From Pseudomonadota bacterium (GTDB taxonomy: Bacteria > Pseudomonadota > Gammaproteobacteria > Burkholderiales > Rhodocyclaceae): 64,000 nt of DNA. Position 1 is the first letter of the stretch, and each line of letters starts with the position of its first letter. The notes under the pieces are model-generated. The model had not been told where the DNA came from. It searched no databases and worked only from the letters and a program-made list of their open reading frames with translations. Of this stretch, positions 26,367 through 35,129 are shown piece by piece. Location of the stretch: contig JAGTRT010000003.1 of the NCBI GenBank assembly GCA_018261895.1, forward strand, positions 1 to 64,000, in the 5' to 3' direction. The position numbers were made by a program, and so were the translations under genes.

Positions 26367-29300
26367 CTAGCGCCGCCCGCCGCTCAGCGGGATCAGTTGC
26401 GATGTCGTTTTGATAACCCGTTCCGGCATGGGGTAGCTTGGCGTTCGCGTGATCAGTTCCTCGAACTCCGTGGCGGGGATCGGACGGGAAAAATGGTATC
26501 CCTGCAGCAGATCGACCGCATTGTCCCGGAGCAGTTCGAGTTGGGCGATTTCTTCGACCCCCTCGGCAATGATTTCGAAACCCAGCGTGTGCCCCATGGC
26601 CACGATCGCCTTGATGATGGCCTGGAAGTTCGGGTCGACAACGGAATTCATGACAAAGCTGCGATCGATCTTGAGCGTGTCGATCGGGAACTGGTTCAGA
26701 TAGCTGAGGCTGGAATAGCCCGTGCCGAAATCGTCGATGGAGAGCCGAACGCCCAGGTCCTTGAGGCGGTTCAGGGTGCGAATGCCCAGTTCGCTGTCGT
26801 GCATGATTGAACTCTCGGTCAGCTCGATCTCGAGGTAGCGCGGGTCGCAGCCGGTTTCCGCGAGGATTTCCCGGATGTCGTTGAGCAGGTTGTCGTCGGC
26901 CAACTGGACGGCTGACAGATTGACCGCGACGAACATTTCCGAGCCGGTCCGGTTGCGCCAACGCTTGTTTTCCAGGCAGGACTTGCGCAGGACCCATTTT
27001 CCGACGTTGCGGATCAACTGGGTGTCTTCGAGAAGCGGCACGAAGACGCTCGGGCTGACCGAGCCCAGTTCTTCGTTGTGCCAGCGCAGCAGCGCTTCGG
27101 CGCCTGCGATGCGGCCGGTTCGGGCGCTGACCAGGGGTTGGAAGAAGACGGACAGTTCGCCGCGCTCCAGGGCATGGTGCAGGCGCGACTCGATGCGCAT
27201 GCGCTCGGCAGAGCGTGCGTTCATTTCCTGCTGGAAGAAGCGGAAGGTGTTGCCACCCTGCTCGATGGCGGCATACATCGCCGAGTCGGCGCATCCGATC
27301 AGGCCTTCGACCGTGTCGGCATCGTCGGGGAAGATGCTGATGCCGATACTGGCCGACAAATGGATTTCGTGACCCTCGAACTGGATGGCCTTGCGCAGGC
27401 GGGTCTGACAGACGACGGCCAGCGCTGCCGCATCGCCATTCGACTCGATGTGGTTGAGGATGATCGCGAATTCATCGCCGCCCAGGCGGCAAAGCTTGTC
27501 TCCCGATGTAATGCTGTTCTTCAGGCGCGTCGCGGCTTCGATCAGGATGCGGTCGCCGGCAGCATGTCCGAGGCTGTCGTTGATGAGCTTGAAGCGGTCG
27601 AGGTCCAGGGTCAGCAGTGCCAGCTTGGTATGCCGCCCCTGCAGTGCGACCAGGCTGTGCGACAGCGTTTCGTGGAAATGGCTCCGGTTCGGCAGGGCGG
27701 TCAGCGTATCGAAATGCGACAGGAACTGGATCCGCTTCTCGATTTCCTTGCGGTTGGTGAGATCCGAAAAAACCGCAATGTAGTTGCTGATGCTGCCATC
27801 GGGCTGGCGGACGACGCTGATGTTCAGCCACTCGGGGTAGAGCTTGCCATCCTTGCGCCGATTTTCGATTTCGCCGTGCCATTCGCCGCTTTCCTGCAGC
27901 GAAGTCCACATCGCGTTGTAAAAGACAGGGCCCTGCCGTCCGGAGCTCAACAGCCGTGGATTCTGGCCGATGACCTCGCCCGGCTCGTAGCCGGTGACCG
28001 TCGAGAAGGTGTTGTTGACGAGCAGGATACGGTTGTTGGCATCAGTGATCATGATCCCTTCGGCACTGTTGGCGAAAACCCGTGCCGCCAACTGGAGTTG
28101 CTCCAGCGTGGCCTGTTTCTGCTGTTCCGCGTCGATGCGTTCGAGCGCCTGCGATACGTTGCTGGCGAGATCTTCCAGCAACTGTTTTTCCTGATCGGAG
28201 AAGCCGGCTTCGTTTCCGTCGATCAGGCCGATCCAGCCGATCGCCTTGTCGTTGCTGTGCACCGGGAGGCGAGCGAGGCTGTGCAGGTTGCGTCCGCCCG
28301 TGTCGTCGAGCGAAGCATGATCGTGATTGCCCTGCAGGCTTCCAAAATACGGGGCCGGCGCCACATCTTGGCTGCGGAGGTCCGCGTGCCGGAGCAGTTT
28401 CCTGATCAAATCCTCATCGTCGCGACAGCGTTCGCACATCAGCAAATGGTCATCGTCGCTCAACTGAATCCAGGCGAGGGGGAAGCTGCCGCTTTCGCAA
28501 AGGATCTTGGCGACATTCTTGAGCAGATCGTCGATGCTGTGCGTGCGGACGATGCATTCGTTGACGTCGCTCAGGACGGTCAGGAATCGGTTCAGGCGGG
28601 CGACCTGTCGCTCGGCAAGCTTGCGCTCGGTAATGTCCAGCACGATGCCGACGATTCCGCCCTTGTCGCCGTCGCTTTGATGGAAAACCGCCTTGTGGAA
28701 GATGACATCCCGATGGCGACCGTCACTGTCGACGACGGATGATTCGTAGGTTTGGCTACCGCCTGCAGCCAGCAGGTCCATGTCGGCCCGATGGTAGGTG
28801 CGGGCGAGATTCTGGGGGGAGATGTCGAAGACGGTTTTGCCAGTGAGGCTTGTCCGGTCGATGCCGATATACCGTTCGAAAGCCTGGTTAACACTCAGGT
28901 AGCGTCCCTTGGGATCCTTGAAGAAGAGGGGGCTGGGAATCGCGTCGATGAGTTGTTCGAGGAAGTGCAGGTGTTCGCGCAGGCGGAGGTCGAGTTGTTC
29001 CTGCTCGGTGACGTCGCGCCCAAATTCGAGAATGTATTCGGGCTGCCGGCTTTCCCCGGTGAGCGCCATCTTGCGTATGCTGATCCAGCGCGGCTGGCTC
29101 CCGGGCATGAGATATTGCTCGACGGGAAGCTCGATCGGCTCCGGCGATTGCAGGACTCGTTCATCCGATTGGTTCAGGCGCAAGGCCAGCGCAGGGGCAT
29201 AGATTTCGTCATTGCTGCGCCCGACAAGGGCTTGTCGGCTGCGCCCGAAAATCTCCTCGCCGGACCGGTTGACGCGAACGATCCTGCGGTCGCTGGCCCG

Positions 29301-30299
29301 CTTGAGCACAATCATGCCGGGAATATGCTCGAAAATGCTGTCCAGCAAGCGGTGCGAGCGTTCCAGCATTTTTTCGGCTTCGACGCGCTCGTTGATTTCC
29401 CGTTTCAAGGCCAGTTTTTCGTCTTCCAGCAATTGATTGGCCACGCGAATCCGCTGCTGCAATGCGGCCGGGCGGTGCAGTGCCATGACGACCAGCGTGA
29501 ACAGGGAAAGGGTGGAAATGATCAGGAGGCCGAGGTCGCCCATCGGCCATTTGAGCGGTGCGGCCTGGGTGACTTCGAACTGCATGCGGGCGGCACCTGG
29601 CAGGCTGATCGTTTTGTGGGCGAGCGAGCTTGCGCCTTCCGGAAAGGTGTCGAACAGCAACTCGTCAGGGGTGGTGCTCGAGGTCTGGTACTTCACGCGA
29701 ATGGCGAATGCCTCGGATGCTAGCTGGTTCAGCTGGGCCGTTTTTGCCAAAGCAGAGAAGGGTTGGCTGACCGTGACGTATCCCCAGAAGCGGGTGCGTC
29801 CTTCCGGTGAGCGATTGACCATGGCCTGGGTTACCACCAGTAACTGGGATCGAACGCTGATCTGAGGGTTGCCAAGCGGGGTTGGCGATTGCCAATTGCC
29901 GCTCATCGCGAGGCCGCCGTGCATCAATTGTCCCGGCGGGGCCCTGTTGGCGGCGATCAGGAGCGCGGGTGCGCCTTCCGGTTTGATTTCGAGCTGGGTG
30001 CTGGCACCGAGGATGTGCAGCACGTTGGCCGAAGTCCGGGAAAAGGTTTCGGCATTGCCCAGCGAAAAACTGTCGCACACCACCGAGATCGCAGTGATGG
30101 CCTGGTCGAGCGAATGGGCTACCGAATTGGCGACGGCATTGGCCCGCAACATCGCCAACTCGCTGTTCGCGTGTCGGGTGTCTTCCTGGTGCAGGTAGAT
30201 GTTCAGAGCAACCGGTACAGCGAAAGCAGCCGTGATGGTCGCTGCTGTCAGATAGCTGGCCTGCTTTGCGCGAATTGCCAGACGTTGCCAAAAACTCAT
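26367..30299 (-). CDS. Multi-sensor GGDEF-EAL protein
   Basis: A 1310-residue inner-membrane protein. It has an N-terminal helix, a diverged periplasmic CHASE-like region, a second helix near 285-305, two PAS domains, a GAF domain (ILCESGSFPLAWIQL), a third PAS domain, GGDEF and EAL. Both catalytic domains look intact: LGGDEF in the cyclase; AEALLRW, VNLSAVQL, IELTES and DDFGTGYSSL in the phosphodiesterase. It can therefore make or break c-di-GMP, depending on signals. The ATG at 30299 follows a GGGGGGAAA ribosome site. It is convergent with the CHASE protein and has its own sigma54-like promoter. Confidence 0.9.
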   Translation of the reverse strand: MSFWQRLAIRAKQASYLTAATITAAFAVPVALNIYLHQEDTRHANSELAMLRANAVANSVAHSLDQAITAISVVCDSFSLGNAETFSRTSANVLHILGASTQLEIKPEGAPALLIAANRAPPGQLMHGGLAMSGNWQSPTPLGNPQISVRSQLLVVTQAMVNRSPEGRTRFWGYVTVSQPFSALAKTAQLNQLASEAFAIRVKYQTSSTTPDELLFDTFPEGASSLAHKTISLPGAARMQFEVTQAAPLKWPMGDLGLLIISTLSLFTLVVMALHRPAALQQRIRVANQLLEDEKLALKREINERVEAEKMLERSHRLLDSIFEHIPGMIVLKRASDRRIVRVNRSGEEIFGRSRQALVGRSNDEIYAPALALRLNQSDERVLQSPEPIELPVEQYLMPGSQPRWISIRKMALTGESRQPEYILEFGRDVTEQEQLDLRLREHLHFLEQLIDAIPSPLFFKDPKGRYLSVNQAFERYIGIDRTSLTGKTVFDISPQNLARTYHRADMDLLAAGGSQTYESSVVDSDGRHRDVIFHKAVFHQSDGDKGGIVGIVLDITERKLAERQVARLNRFLTVLSDVNECIVRTHSIDDLLKNVAKILCESGSFPLAWIQLSDDDHLLMCERCRDDEDLIRKLLRHADLRSQDVAPAPYFGSLQGNHDHASLDDTGGRNLHSLARLPVHSNDKAIGWIGLIDGNEAGFSDQEKQLLEDLASNVSQALERIDAEQQKQATLEQLQLAARVFANSAEGIMITDANNRILLVNNTFSTVTGYEPGEVIGQNPRLLSSGRQGPVFYNAMWTSLQESGEWHGEIENRRKDGKLYPEWLNISVVRQPDGSISNYIAVFSDLTNRKEIEKRIQFLSHFDTLTALPNRSHFHETLSHSLVALQGRHTKLALLTLDLDRFKLINDSLGHAAGDRILIEAATRLKNSITSGDKLCRLGGDEFAIILNHIESNGDAAALAVVCQTRLRKAIQFEGHEIHLSASIGISIFPDDADTVEGLIGCADSAMYAAIEQGGNTFRFFQQEMNARSAERMRIESRLHHALERGELSVFFQPLVSARTGRIAGAEALLRWHNEELGSVSPSVFVPLLEDTQLIRNVGKWVLRKSCLENKRWRNRTGSEMFVAVNLSAVQLADDNLLNDIREILAETGCDPRYLEIELTESSIMHDSELGIRTLNRLKDLGVRLSIDDFGTGYSSLSYLNQFPIDTLKIDRSFVMNSVVDPNFQAIIKAIVAMGHTLGFEIIAEGVEEIAQLELLRDNAVDLLQGYHFSRPIPATEFEELITRTPSYPMPERVIKTTSQLIPLSGGRR

Positions 30300-30348
30300 G
30301 CATTTCCCCCCAGGAGCAACCAGATTCATGTTGCTATCAGGAGCAATA

Positions 30349-30364
30349 AGCAAAATCGGCGCCA
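30349..30364 (-). promoter_or_regulatory. Candidate sigma54 promoter of the large GGDEF-EAL gene
   Basis: The minus strand reads TGGCGCCGATTTTGCT: TTGGC at -24, TTTTGCT at -12, with correct ten-base spacing between GG and GC. It lies 50 bases before the ATG at 30299, between the GGDEF-EAL gene and the upstream cytochrome gene. Two GGCGCC palindromes are next to it. Confidence 0.5.
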
Positions 30365-30392
30365 AACGGCGCCAGGGCCCCAAAATCGGCAA

Positions 30393-31376
30393 TCAGCGTT
30401 TGGGGGGCGTCTCCCCTATGGGGTGAAAGGCGCGATTGACATAGGCAAGAATGGCCTGAATGTCGACATCGCTGAGTACGGATTTCCAGGCTGGCATCGA
30501 GGTATTGGGAAGGCCTTCCCGAATCGCATGGGCGAGCGTGTGCCGGCTGGCACCACGCATGAATACGGGGTCCTGGAGGTTGCGCGGCGGTGGCTCCAGG
30601 AATCTTCCTATCCAGTTCTGGCCTGTGCCGTCAGCGCCATGACAGAAGGCGCAATTTCCCTGAAACAGGCGTTCGCCACGGCGTTCGCGCGGCGTCATGC
30701 CCTTGATTTTCGGTGGAATGTCATGCAGCGCATACGGGCTGGCGCTGGTCATCGCATCGATTTTGGGTGGGTCGGCCAGTGAAAAATGGTTCCTGGGATA
30801 GGACAGGGGGCGTGAACTCCAGACGGTGTCATCCTCGGTCGGTGCCCCGCGATCATGGCAACTGACGCAACTGGCGAGGTAAAGCCTCTTCCCTTCTGCC
30901 TCTTGTTCGTTCAGCGTTTCCCATCCGCGGGAAAGCGGAATCTCGCCTTTGGCGAAGGGGAAAGCGGCTGCGTAGCGCTCGTGGTCGGGCCAGCCGTTCT
31001 CGGTGGTGTGGTAGCGGGTGTTGTCGGCCTTCCTTTTGACGAATTCGTCTATGACGAAGGCGGCGACGGCCTGCATTTCTCGCGTCGAGACGATGCCGGC
31101 AAATGGTTTCATGGCCGTTCCGGGCTTCCCTTTCTGCAGGGTGACGAGAACCTTCTCTGTTGTGAGCTGGGTCGGATCGGCGTTCTTGAAATTGGTCGGG
31201 CGCGGATTGAGATAGGTCGATGCCAGCGTCTGTCCATCCCCGGAGTAGCCGTGGCAGAAATAGCAGCGGAAGTTGTAGACGGCCCTTCCTTCTTCAATCA
31301 GCGATGCCGGCTCGGCGCAGGCCGGGCCGATGCCGCCGAGGCCGGCAAGGACGATGAACGCGATTCTGATGAGCAT
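30393..31376 (-). CDS. Triheme class I cytochrome c
   Basis: A 327-residue periplasmic protein with a signal peptide and three separate class I-type heme sites: CYFCHGYSGDGQ, CVSCHDRG and CAFCHGADGTGQ. The first and third have the usual downstream Met in KPGTAMKPF and NTSMPAW. The start at 31376 gives a clean signal peptide (MLIRIAFIVLAGLGG) 16 bases after the stop of the next cytochrome gene upstream. The pair probably forms one transcription unit. It could be a periplasmic electron hub between cytochrome bc1 or quinol oxidoreductases and the multiheme proteins. Confidence 0.85.
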   Translation of the reverse strand: MLIRIAFIVLAGLGGIGPACAEPASLIEEGRAVYNFRCYFCHGYSGDGQTLASTYLNPRPTNFKNADPTQLTTEKVLVTLQKGKPGTAMKPFAGIVSTREMQAVAAFVIDEFVKRKADNTRYHTTENGWPDHERYAAAFPFAKGEIPLSRGWETLNEQEAEGKRLYLASCVSCHDRGAPTEDDTVWSSRPLSYPRNHFSLADPPKIDAMTSASPYALHDIPPKIKGMTPRERRGERLFQGNCAFCHGADGTGQNWIGRFLEPPPRNLQDPVFMRGASRHTLAHAIREGLPNTSMPAWKSVLSDVDIQAILAYVNRAFHPIGETPPKR

Positions 31377-31392
31377 GCTCAACCCGGAACGG

Positions 31393-32421
31393 CTATTGGC
31401 TGTTCTTTCCCTGCTGAACAAAACGGCGGAACACGAATTCGCTGACATCGGTTATTTCCTGGTCGGACAGGACTTTGCTCCAGGCCGGCATTTCCGCGCC
31501 CAGACGTCCATCATGGACCGCGGTGTAGATGGCAGGTCGATTGAATGCGAGGCGGAAATTCTTGTCAATGAAGTTGCGTGGCTTCGGATTGATGAAATAG
31601 GCACGCGGTCCCTTGCCGTCGCCCTTTGTGCCATGGCAGGTGGCGCAATTGGCCATGTACATTTTTTCGCCCTTGACCGGATCGCCCTTGAGTCCGTTGG
31701 AGAAAGCCAGGTTCATGCCCTCCGCGACGGATTTGCCATCTCTGCCGGCATGGGCGTTGGTGCCCGATATGCCGGAGGCAGTGGGGAGCATGAGGCCGGT
31801 CCGTATGTAGTCGACCACAGCCTCGATGTCGGCGCCAGGCAAGCGGTTGGCAAACGCGGCCATTGCGGTATTGGGGCGGCCATTGGTCACGGCGTTCAGC
31901 ATCCGGTCGCGGGTCAGTTCATTTCGCGCCTGCGGGGTGGTGAAGTCGCGTGCCGGTATCAGTCCGGCGCCGGCGGCCGCCCCCTGACCACGTTCGCCGT
32001 GGCAGACCATGCAGTTCTGCGCATAGACCACCCTGCCTCGCTGCAGCTTGGGGTCCAGTGAGACTCGCATGAAGGTTGCCCGAATGTAGTCGGCGAGCGC
32101 GACGATCTCCTTTTCGCTGAGTTGCGTCTTCCAGGCGCTCATGGCGGTACCCGGCTTGCCATGGGTGATGATGGTGATCATCGTGTCGCGGGTCAGTTCG
32201 GGAGCTCGGGTGAAATCCTTCGGGGGCGGAACCAGACTGTTCTTGGCCCGGCTGTTGCCATCGCCGCGGTCGCCATGGCAGACCGAACAGTAGTTGTGAT
32301 AGAGCACGTCGGGCTTTGCTGCATTGCCTCGAGGAAGGCGCTCGGCCGCCTGGGCAACAAGGCTGTTAGCCATGATCACGATTGTCAGCAAGGCGCAGGC
32401 AAGCAAGGGTGGCCGGTTCAT
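31393..32421 (-). CDS. Triheme class I cytochrome c (three tandem domains)
   Basis: A 342-residue secreted cytochrome made of three class I domains with CSVCHGDRGDG, CMVCHGERGQG and CATCHGTKGDG. Each has a distal Met candidate (GTAMSAW, NTAMAAF, AEMPAW). The GDG and PPPKDF-type segments resemble cytochrome c subunits used in oxidase or alternative complex III-like chains. ATG at 32421 begins the signal peptide. It is divergent from the large plus-strand cluster and shares a 150-base control region with it. Confidence 0.87.
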   Translation of the reverse strand: MNRPPLLACALLTIVIMANSLVAQAAERLPRGNAAKPDVLYHNYCSVCHGDRGDGNSRAKNSLVPPPKDFTRAPELTRDTMITIITHGKPGTAMSAWKTQLSEKEIVALADYIRATFMRVSLDPKLQRGRVVYAQNCMVCHGERGQGAAAGAGLIPARDFTTPQARNELTRDRMLNAVTNGRPNTAMAAFANRLPGADIEAVVDYIRTGLMLPTASGISGTNAHAGRDGKSVAEGMNLAFSNGLKGDPVKGEKMYMANCATCHGTKGDGKGPRAYFINPKPRNFIDKNFRLAFNRPAIYTAVHDGRLGAEMPAWSKVLSDQEITDVSEFVFRRFVQQGKNSQ

Positions 32422-32502
32422 CGTGTCAGGTTCTCCGAAAGACTTTGATGTGGTTTTTGATGGGTAGATGGGAAGCAAATATCGGGCCGGGCTCTGGTTG
32501 TG

Positions 32503-32518
32503 TGGCACGTCAATTGCT
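32503..32518 (+). promoter_or_regulatory. Sigma54 promoter at the head of the multiheme cluster
   Basis: TGGCACGTCAATTGCT matches the sigma54 consensus TGGCACG-N4-TTGCW at every defined position. The predicted start is near 32530, giving a leader of about 42 bases to the cytochrome gene at 32572. I found no clear activator palindrome above it, only a GGGAA half-site near 32472. Confidence 0.75.
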
Positions 32519-32571
32519 TTGTTGCAGCCGAATTCGTCCGATACTTACTTTTGATCGTTGTCCCGGGATGC

Positions 32572-32910
32572 ATGAACCAGTTTTGCTTATTTCTCGCTCT
32601 GCTCTTGCTGTCCTGGGTGGCTCATGCCGCAGACGTGCGCAGGCCGTCCGATGAGCGATCGGGGCATGTGCTGAATGGACGGGAAATTTATGTGCAAACC
32701 TGCGCCATGTGCCATTCGGCCGGTGTAGGCGGCGCTCCGCGTCCGGGAAAGAGTGATGAATGGAGTGAGCGGGTCAAACGGGGGCCTGCGGAGTTGATGG
32801 TATCAGTCTTGCGTGGCAAGGGAGGAATGCCACCAAAGGGAGGTAATGCTTCCCTGACTCGGATTGAGGCTTATCTTGCTCTTGATTACATGTTGAACGG
32901 GGATAAATAG
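32572..32910 (+). CDS. Monoheme c5-type cytochrome
   Basis: A 112-residue protein with a signal peptide (MNQFCLFLALLLLSWVAHA) and one heme site, TCAMCHSAGVGGAPR, with the c5-family downstream segment GGMPPKGGNASL. Its mature part is clearly related to the N-terminal half of the fusion cytochrome at 40020. It is the first gene after the sigma54 promoter. Likely a soluble periplasmic carrier feeding the multiheme proteins that follow. Confidence 0.87.
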   Translation: MNQFCLFLALLLLSWVAHAADVRRPSDERSGHVLNGREIYVQTCAMCHSAGVGGAPRPGKSDEWSERVKRGPAELMVSVLRGKGGMPPKGGNASLTRIEAYLALDYMLNGDK

Positions 32911-32983
32911 TTTCCAGACGGGCTGCTGGTCCAAGTTTGTAATTGGTTACCTCCCTGAGCCATTGTTCCAGCAGCCATTTGCC

Positions 32984-33015
32984 CGCAACCCGAGAGATCG
33001 GGTTGCGTTTTTTTT
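32984..33015 (+). terminator. Intrinsic terminator or attenuator directly before a tetraheme gene
   Basis: CGCAACCCGA / TCGGGTTGCG with a GAGA tetraloop and eight T residues. It ends only 13 bases before the ATG at 33029. Transcripts for that gene must therefore read through it or start inside it. Confidence 0.85.
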
Positions 33016-33028
33016 GCTGTTGACGGGA

Positions 33029-33754
33029 ATGTCGATGCGAATTGCGCTGTGTCTCCTATTGATGATCGTGGAGCTGATATGTCTGCAGCCAGTGAGCGCA
33101 GCGGATATTCGCGTGACACCGCACAATCTGACCAAGCAGCGAGGCAGCGTCGAGGCCGAGGAAGTCTGCGTTTTCTGCCATACGCCGCAATTGCCGGCGC
33201 TCGATGCGGCCCGCTCTGCGGTCAGTACCCAGCCGATGTGGCAGCCGTCGCTTTCCAACGATCATTCGTTTGTGATGTACGACGATATCGGGCGTCTGCA
33301 GTTTGGCGACAAGCCGGCAGTAGGCTCGCAGTCCATAGCCTGCCTGTCCTGCCATGATGCCAATCAGGCCTTTTCGGTTCAGTCATCGGAAACGGACCAT
33401 CCTTTTGGAATACCCTATCGCGGATATTCGAAAGGCCGGGAAAGAACGCCGGCCGAGCTCGCCGCAACCTCCAATCTGCCTTTTCGGGCAGCCAAGGAAA
33501 TCAAGTCTCTCGATGACTTCCGGCTGCCAAGCCGCGGGGTCGTGGACAACAGAACCGTGTGGTGGGTGTCTGCATCCGGCGTTACGCCATTCCGCAGGCG
33601 CGCGGACCTTCCCTTGTACGCCCGGCCTGCCGCGACAGGGGAAATTCCGTTTGTGGAATGCAGCAGCTGCCATGATCCCCACATCGACAGCAAGCTTTTC
33701 CTCCGCGTGGACAATGCGGGAAGCCGGCTATGCCTGACGTGCCACGACAAATAG
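33029..33754 (+). CDS. Tetraheme cytochrome c with HNL-CVFCHTP domain
   Basis: A 241-residue secreted cytochrome with four heme motifs: CVFCHTP, CLSCHD, CSSCHDPH and CLTCHDK. After the signal peptide the mature chain starts with TPHNLTKQ. The order HNL, CVFCHTP, CLSCHD, a DHP sequence, CxxCHDPH and a terminal CLxCHxK is shared with the tetraheme at 35130 and with the start of the 11-heme protein at 44996. The HNL and DHP histidines are probable distal heme ligands. The domain has the size and heme number of OmcE-like filament cytochromes, but relatedness must be tested. ATG 33029 or 33035. Confidence 0.82.
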   Translation: MSMRIALCLLLMIVELICLQPVSAADIRVTPHNLTKQRGSVEAEEVCVFCHTPQLPALDAARSAVSTQPMWQPSLSNDHSFVMYDDIGRLQFGDKPAVGSQSIACLSCHDANQAFSVQSSETDHPFGIPYRGYSKGRERTPAELAATSNLPFRAAKEIKSLDDFRLPSRGVVDNRTVWWVSASGVTPFRRRADLPLYARPAATGEIPFVECSSCHDPHIDSKLFLRVDNAGSRLCLTCHDK

Positions 33755-33778
33755 TCATTCGGAAAATGAGGTGAACCC

Positions 33779-34897
33779 ATGATCGCCAGAAACCATGAAA
33801 TTTCCCAATATCTGAGAACCTCATTCTTGATATTGGCAATTTTTGGCCTTTCTTCCTGTGCGCCTGTCCAGGAGCGAGCCAACAACGAAAAGCCTCGGGT
33901 GTTGATTTATCCGCCGCCGCCGGACGAGCCGCGATATGCCTATGAGCGAACCATCTACGGCAGCGCCGACGTGACGCCCCGCAAAGCAGATGCGGCGTTG
34001 AAACGAACCTTGACAGGCGAGCGCGAGACATCCGAGGGGCTGGCCAAGCCATACGCCGTCAAGGTCCATCGTGGCCGGATTTTCGTGAGCGATTCGGCCG
34101 ATCGCTTCGTCAAGGTATTCGATGTGGCGGAAGGTCGGTATTTCAAGATTGGTGACGATGAGCTCGGGCCTTTGACCAAACCGCTCGGTCTCGATGTTGA
34201 TATGGCAGGAAATCTCTATGTCACCGATGCGACGGCCAAAGCGGTGCTGGTCTATACCCGCGACGGAAAGTTCCTGCGCAAGATCGGCAGTTCCAAGGTG
34301 TTTGAGCGCTTGTCGAGTGTGACGGTGGATACCGTGGGACAACGGCTGTTTGTGACCGATATCGGCGGCGTGGCGTCCGATCAGCACAAGATCAAGGTTT
34401 TTGACCTGAATACCGGTGCGCATCAGTTCGATCTCGGTAAGCGGGGTATTGGCCCGGGCGAATTCAATTTGCCCCGCGACGTTGCGATTGGCGCCAATGG
34501 GCAAATCTATGTCGTCGACGGCGGCAATTTCCGCGTCCAGGTTTTTGACCGGGGCGGAAAGTTCATAAACAGCTTTGGCTCGGTGGGCAAGCAGTTGGGG
34601 AATTTCGCGCGCCCCAAGGAGGTTGCAACGGATCCGAGCGGGAACGTCTACGTGGTGGATGCGGCATTCGGGAATTTCCAGATATTCAGCCCGGATGGCG
34701 ATTTGCTGATGTTTATCGGCGAGCGCTCGGAGCGTGATGGTCCGGCGCGGTACATGCTGCCCTCGGGCATCGATGTCGACGAAGACGGTCGCGTTTACAT
34801 GGTTGATCAGTGGTTCAAGAAGATCGATATTTTCCGCCCTGCAGCGTTGCCGGAAGATGCGGGCTTCCTCGCCAAGCGGCCCGCGACGATGAAGTAA
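33779..34897 (+). CDS. NHL-repeat beta-propeller lipoprotein
   Basis: A 372-residue protein with a lipobox (LSSC) after a hydrophobic leader, so it is anchored to a membrane. The rest is a six-bladed NHL/YVTN-like propeller with repeats such as LPRDVAIGANGQIYVVDGGN, RPKEVATDPSGNVYVVDA and PSGIDVDEDGRVYMVDQ. No heme or catalytic residues are seen. It lies between the two tetraheme genes. Related propellers are encoded at 43007 and 43933. Such propellers are often found with multiheme cytochromes in metal reducers; an assembly or docking role is inferred. Confidence 0.85.
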   Translation: MIARNHEISQYLRTSFLILAIFGLSSCAPVQERANNEKPRVLIYPPPPDEPRYAYERTIYGSADVTPRKADAALKRTLTGERETSEGLAKPYAVKVHRGRIFVSDSADRFVKVFDVAEGRYFKIGDDELGPLTKPLGLDVDMAGNLYVTDATAKAVLVYTRDGKFLRKIGSSKVFERLSSVTVDTVGQRLFVTDIGGVASDQHKIKVFDLNTGAHQFDLGKRGIGPGEFNLPRDVAIGANGQIYVVDGGNFRVQVFDRGGKFINSFGSVGKQLGNFARPKEVATDPSGNVYVVDAAFGNFQIFSPDGDLLMFIGERSERDGPARYMLPSGIDVDEDGRVYMVDQWFKKIDIFRPAALPEDAGFLAKRPATMK

Positions 34898-34924
34898 GGT
34901 CATCCCGATGGGGGGAATCACCGT

Positions 34925-34963
34925 TTCCCGTCGATGGGAAGCGCTGATTCCTGAGAACGGGAA
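34925..34963. promoter_or_regulatory. Tandem activator sites TTCCC-N6-GGGAA
   Basis: A perfect TTCCC-GTCGAT-GGGAA at 34925-34940 is followed 23 bases later by TTCCT-GAGAAC-GGGAA at 34948-34963. The two are about two helical turns apart, 85 and 108 bases above a sigma54-like promoter. The same half-sites recur at 51667. Apart from these sites and the promoter, the 232-base gap 34898-35129 holds nothing I recognise. Confidence 0.6.
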
Positions 34964-35047
34964 GAAACCCTATTTTGGAAGCGGATATAGCCCAAAAACT
35001 CCCGTTGATTTTAGCTAAGTAGCTGATTTGCATTGATTTATATTTCT

Positions 35048-35063
35048 TGGCATGAAGCATGCT
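35048..35063 (+). promoter_or_regulatory. Candidate sigma54 promoter of the tetraheme gene at 35130
   Basis: TTGGCATGAAGCATGCT region: TGGCAT at -24, ATGCT at -12, ten bases between GG and GC. The activator-like palindromes lie at the usual distance upstream. Confidence 0.6.
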
Positions 35064-35129
35064 GATATAGGCACGGGCGGGCCTTGGGGCACGTACTTGA
35101 TCAATCAATCTACGGTCGGGAGTAAGACT

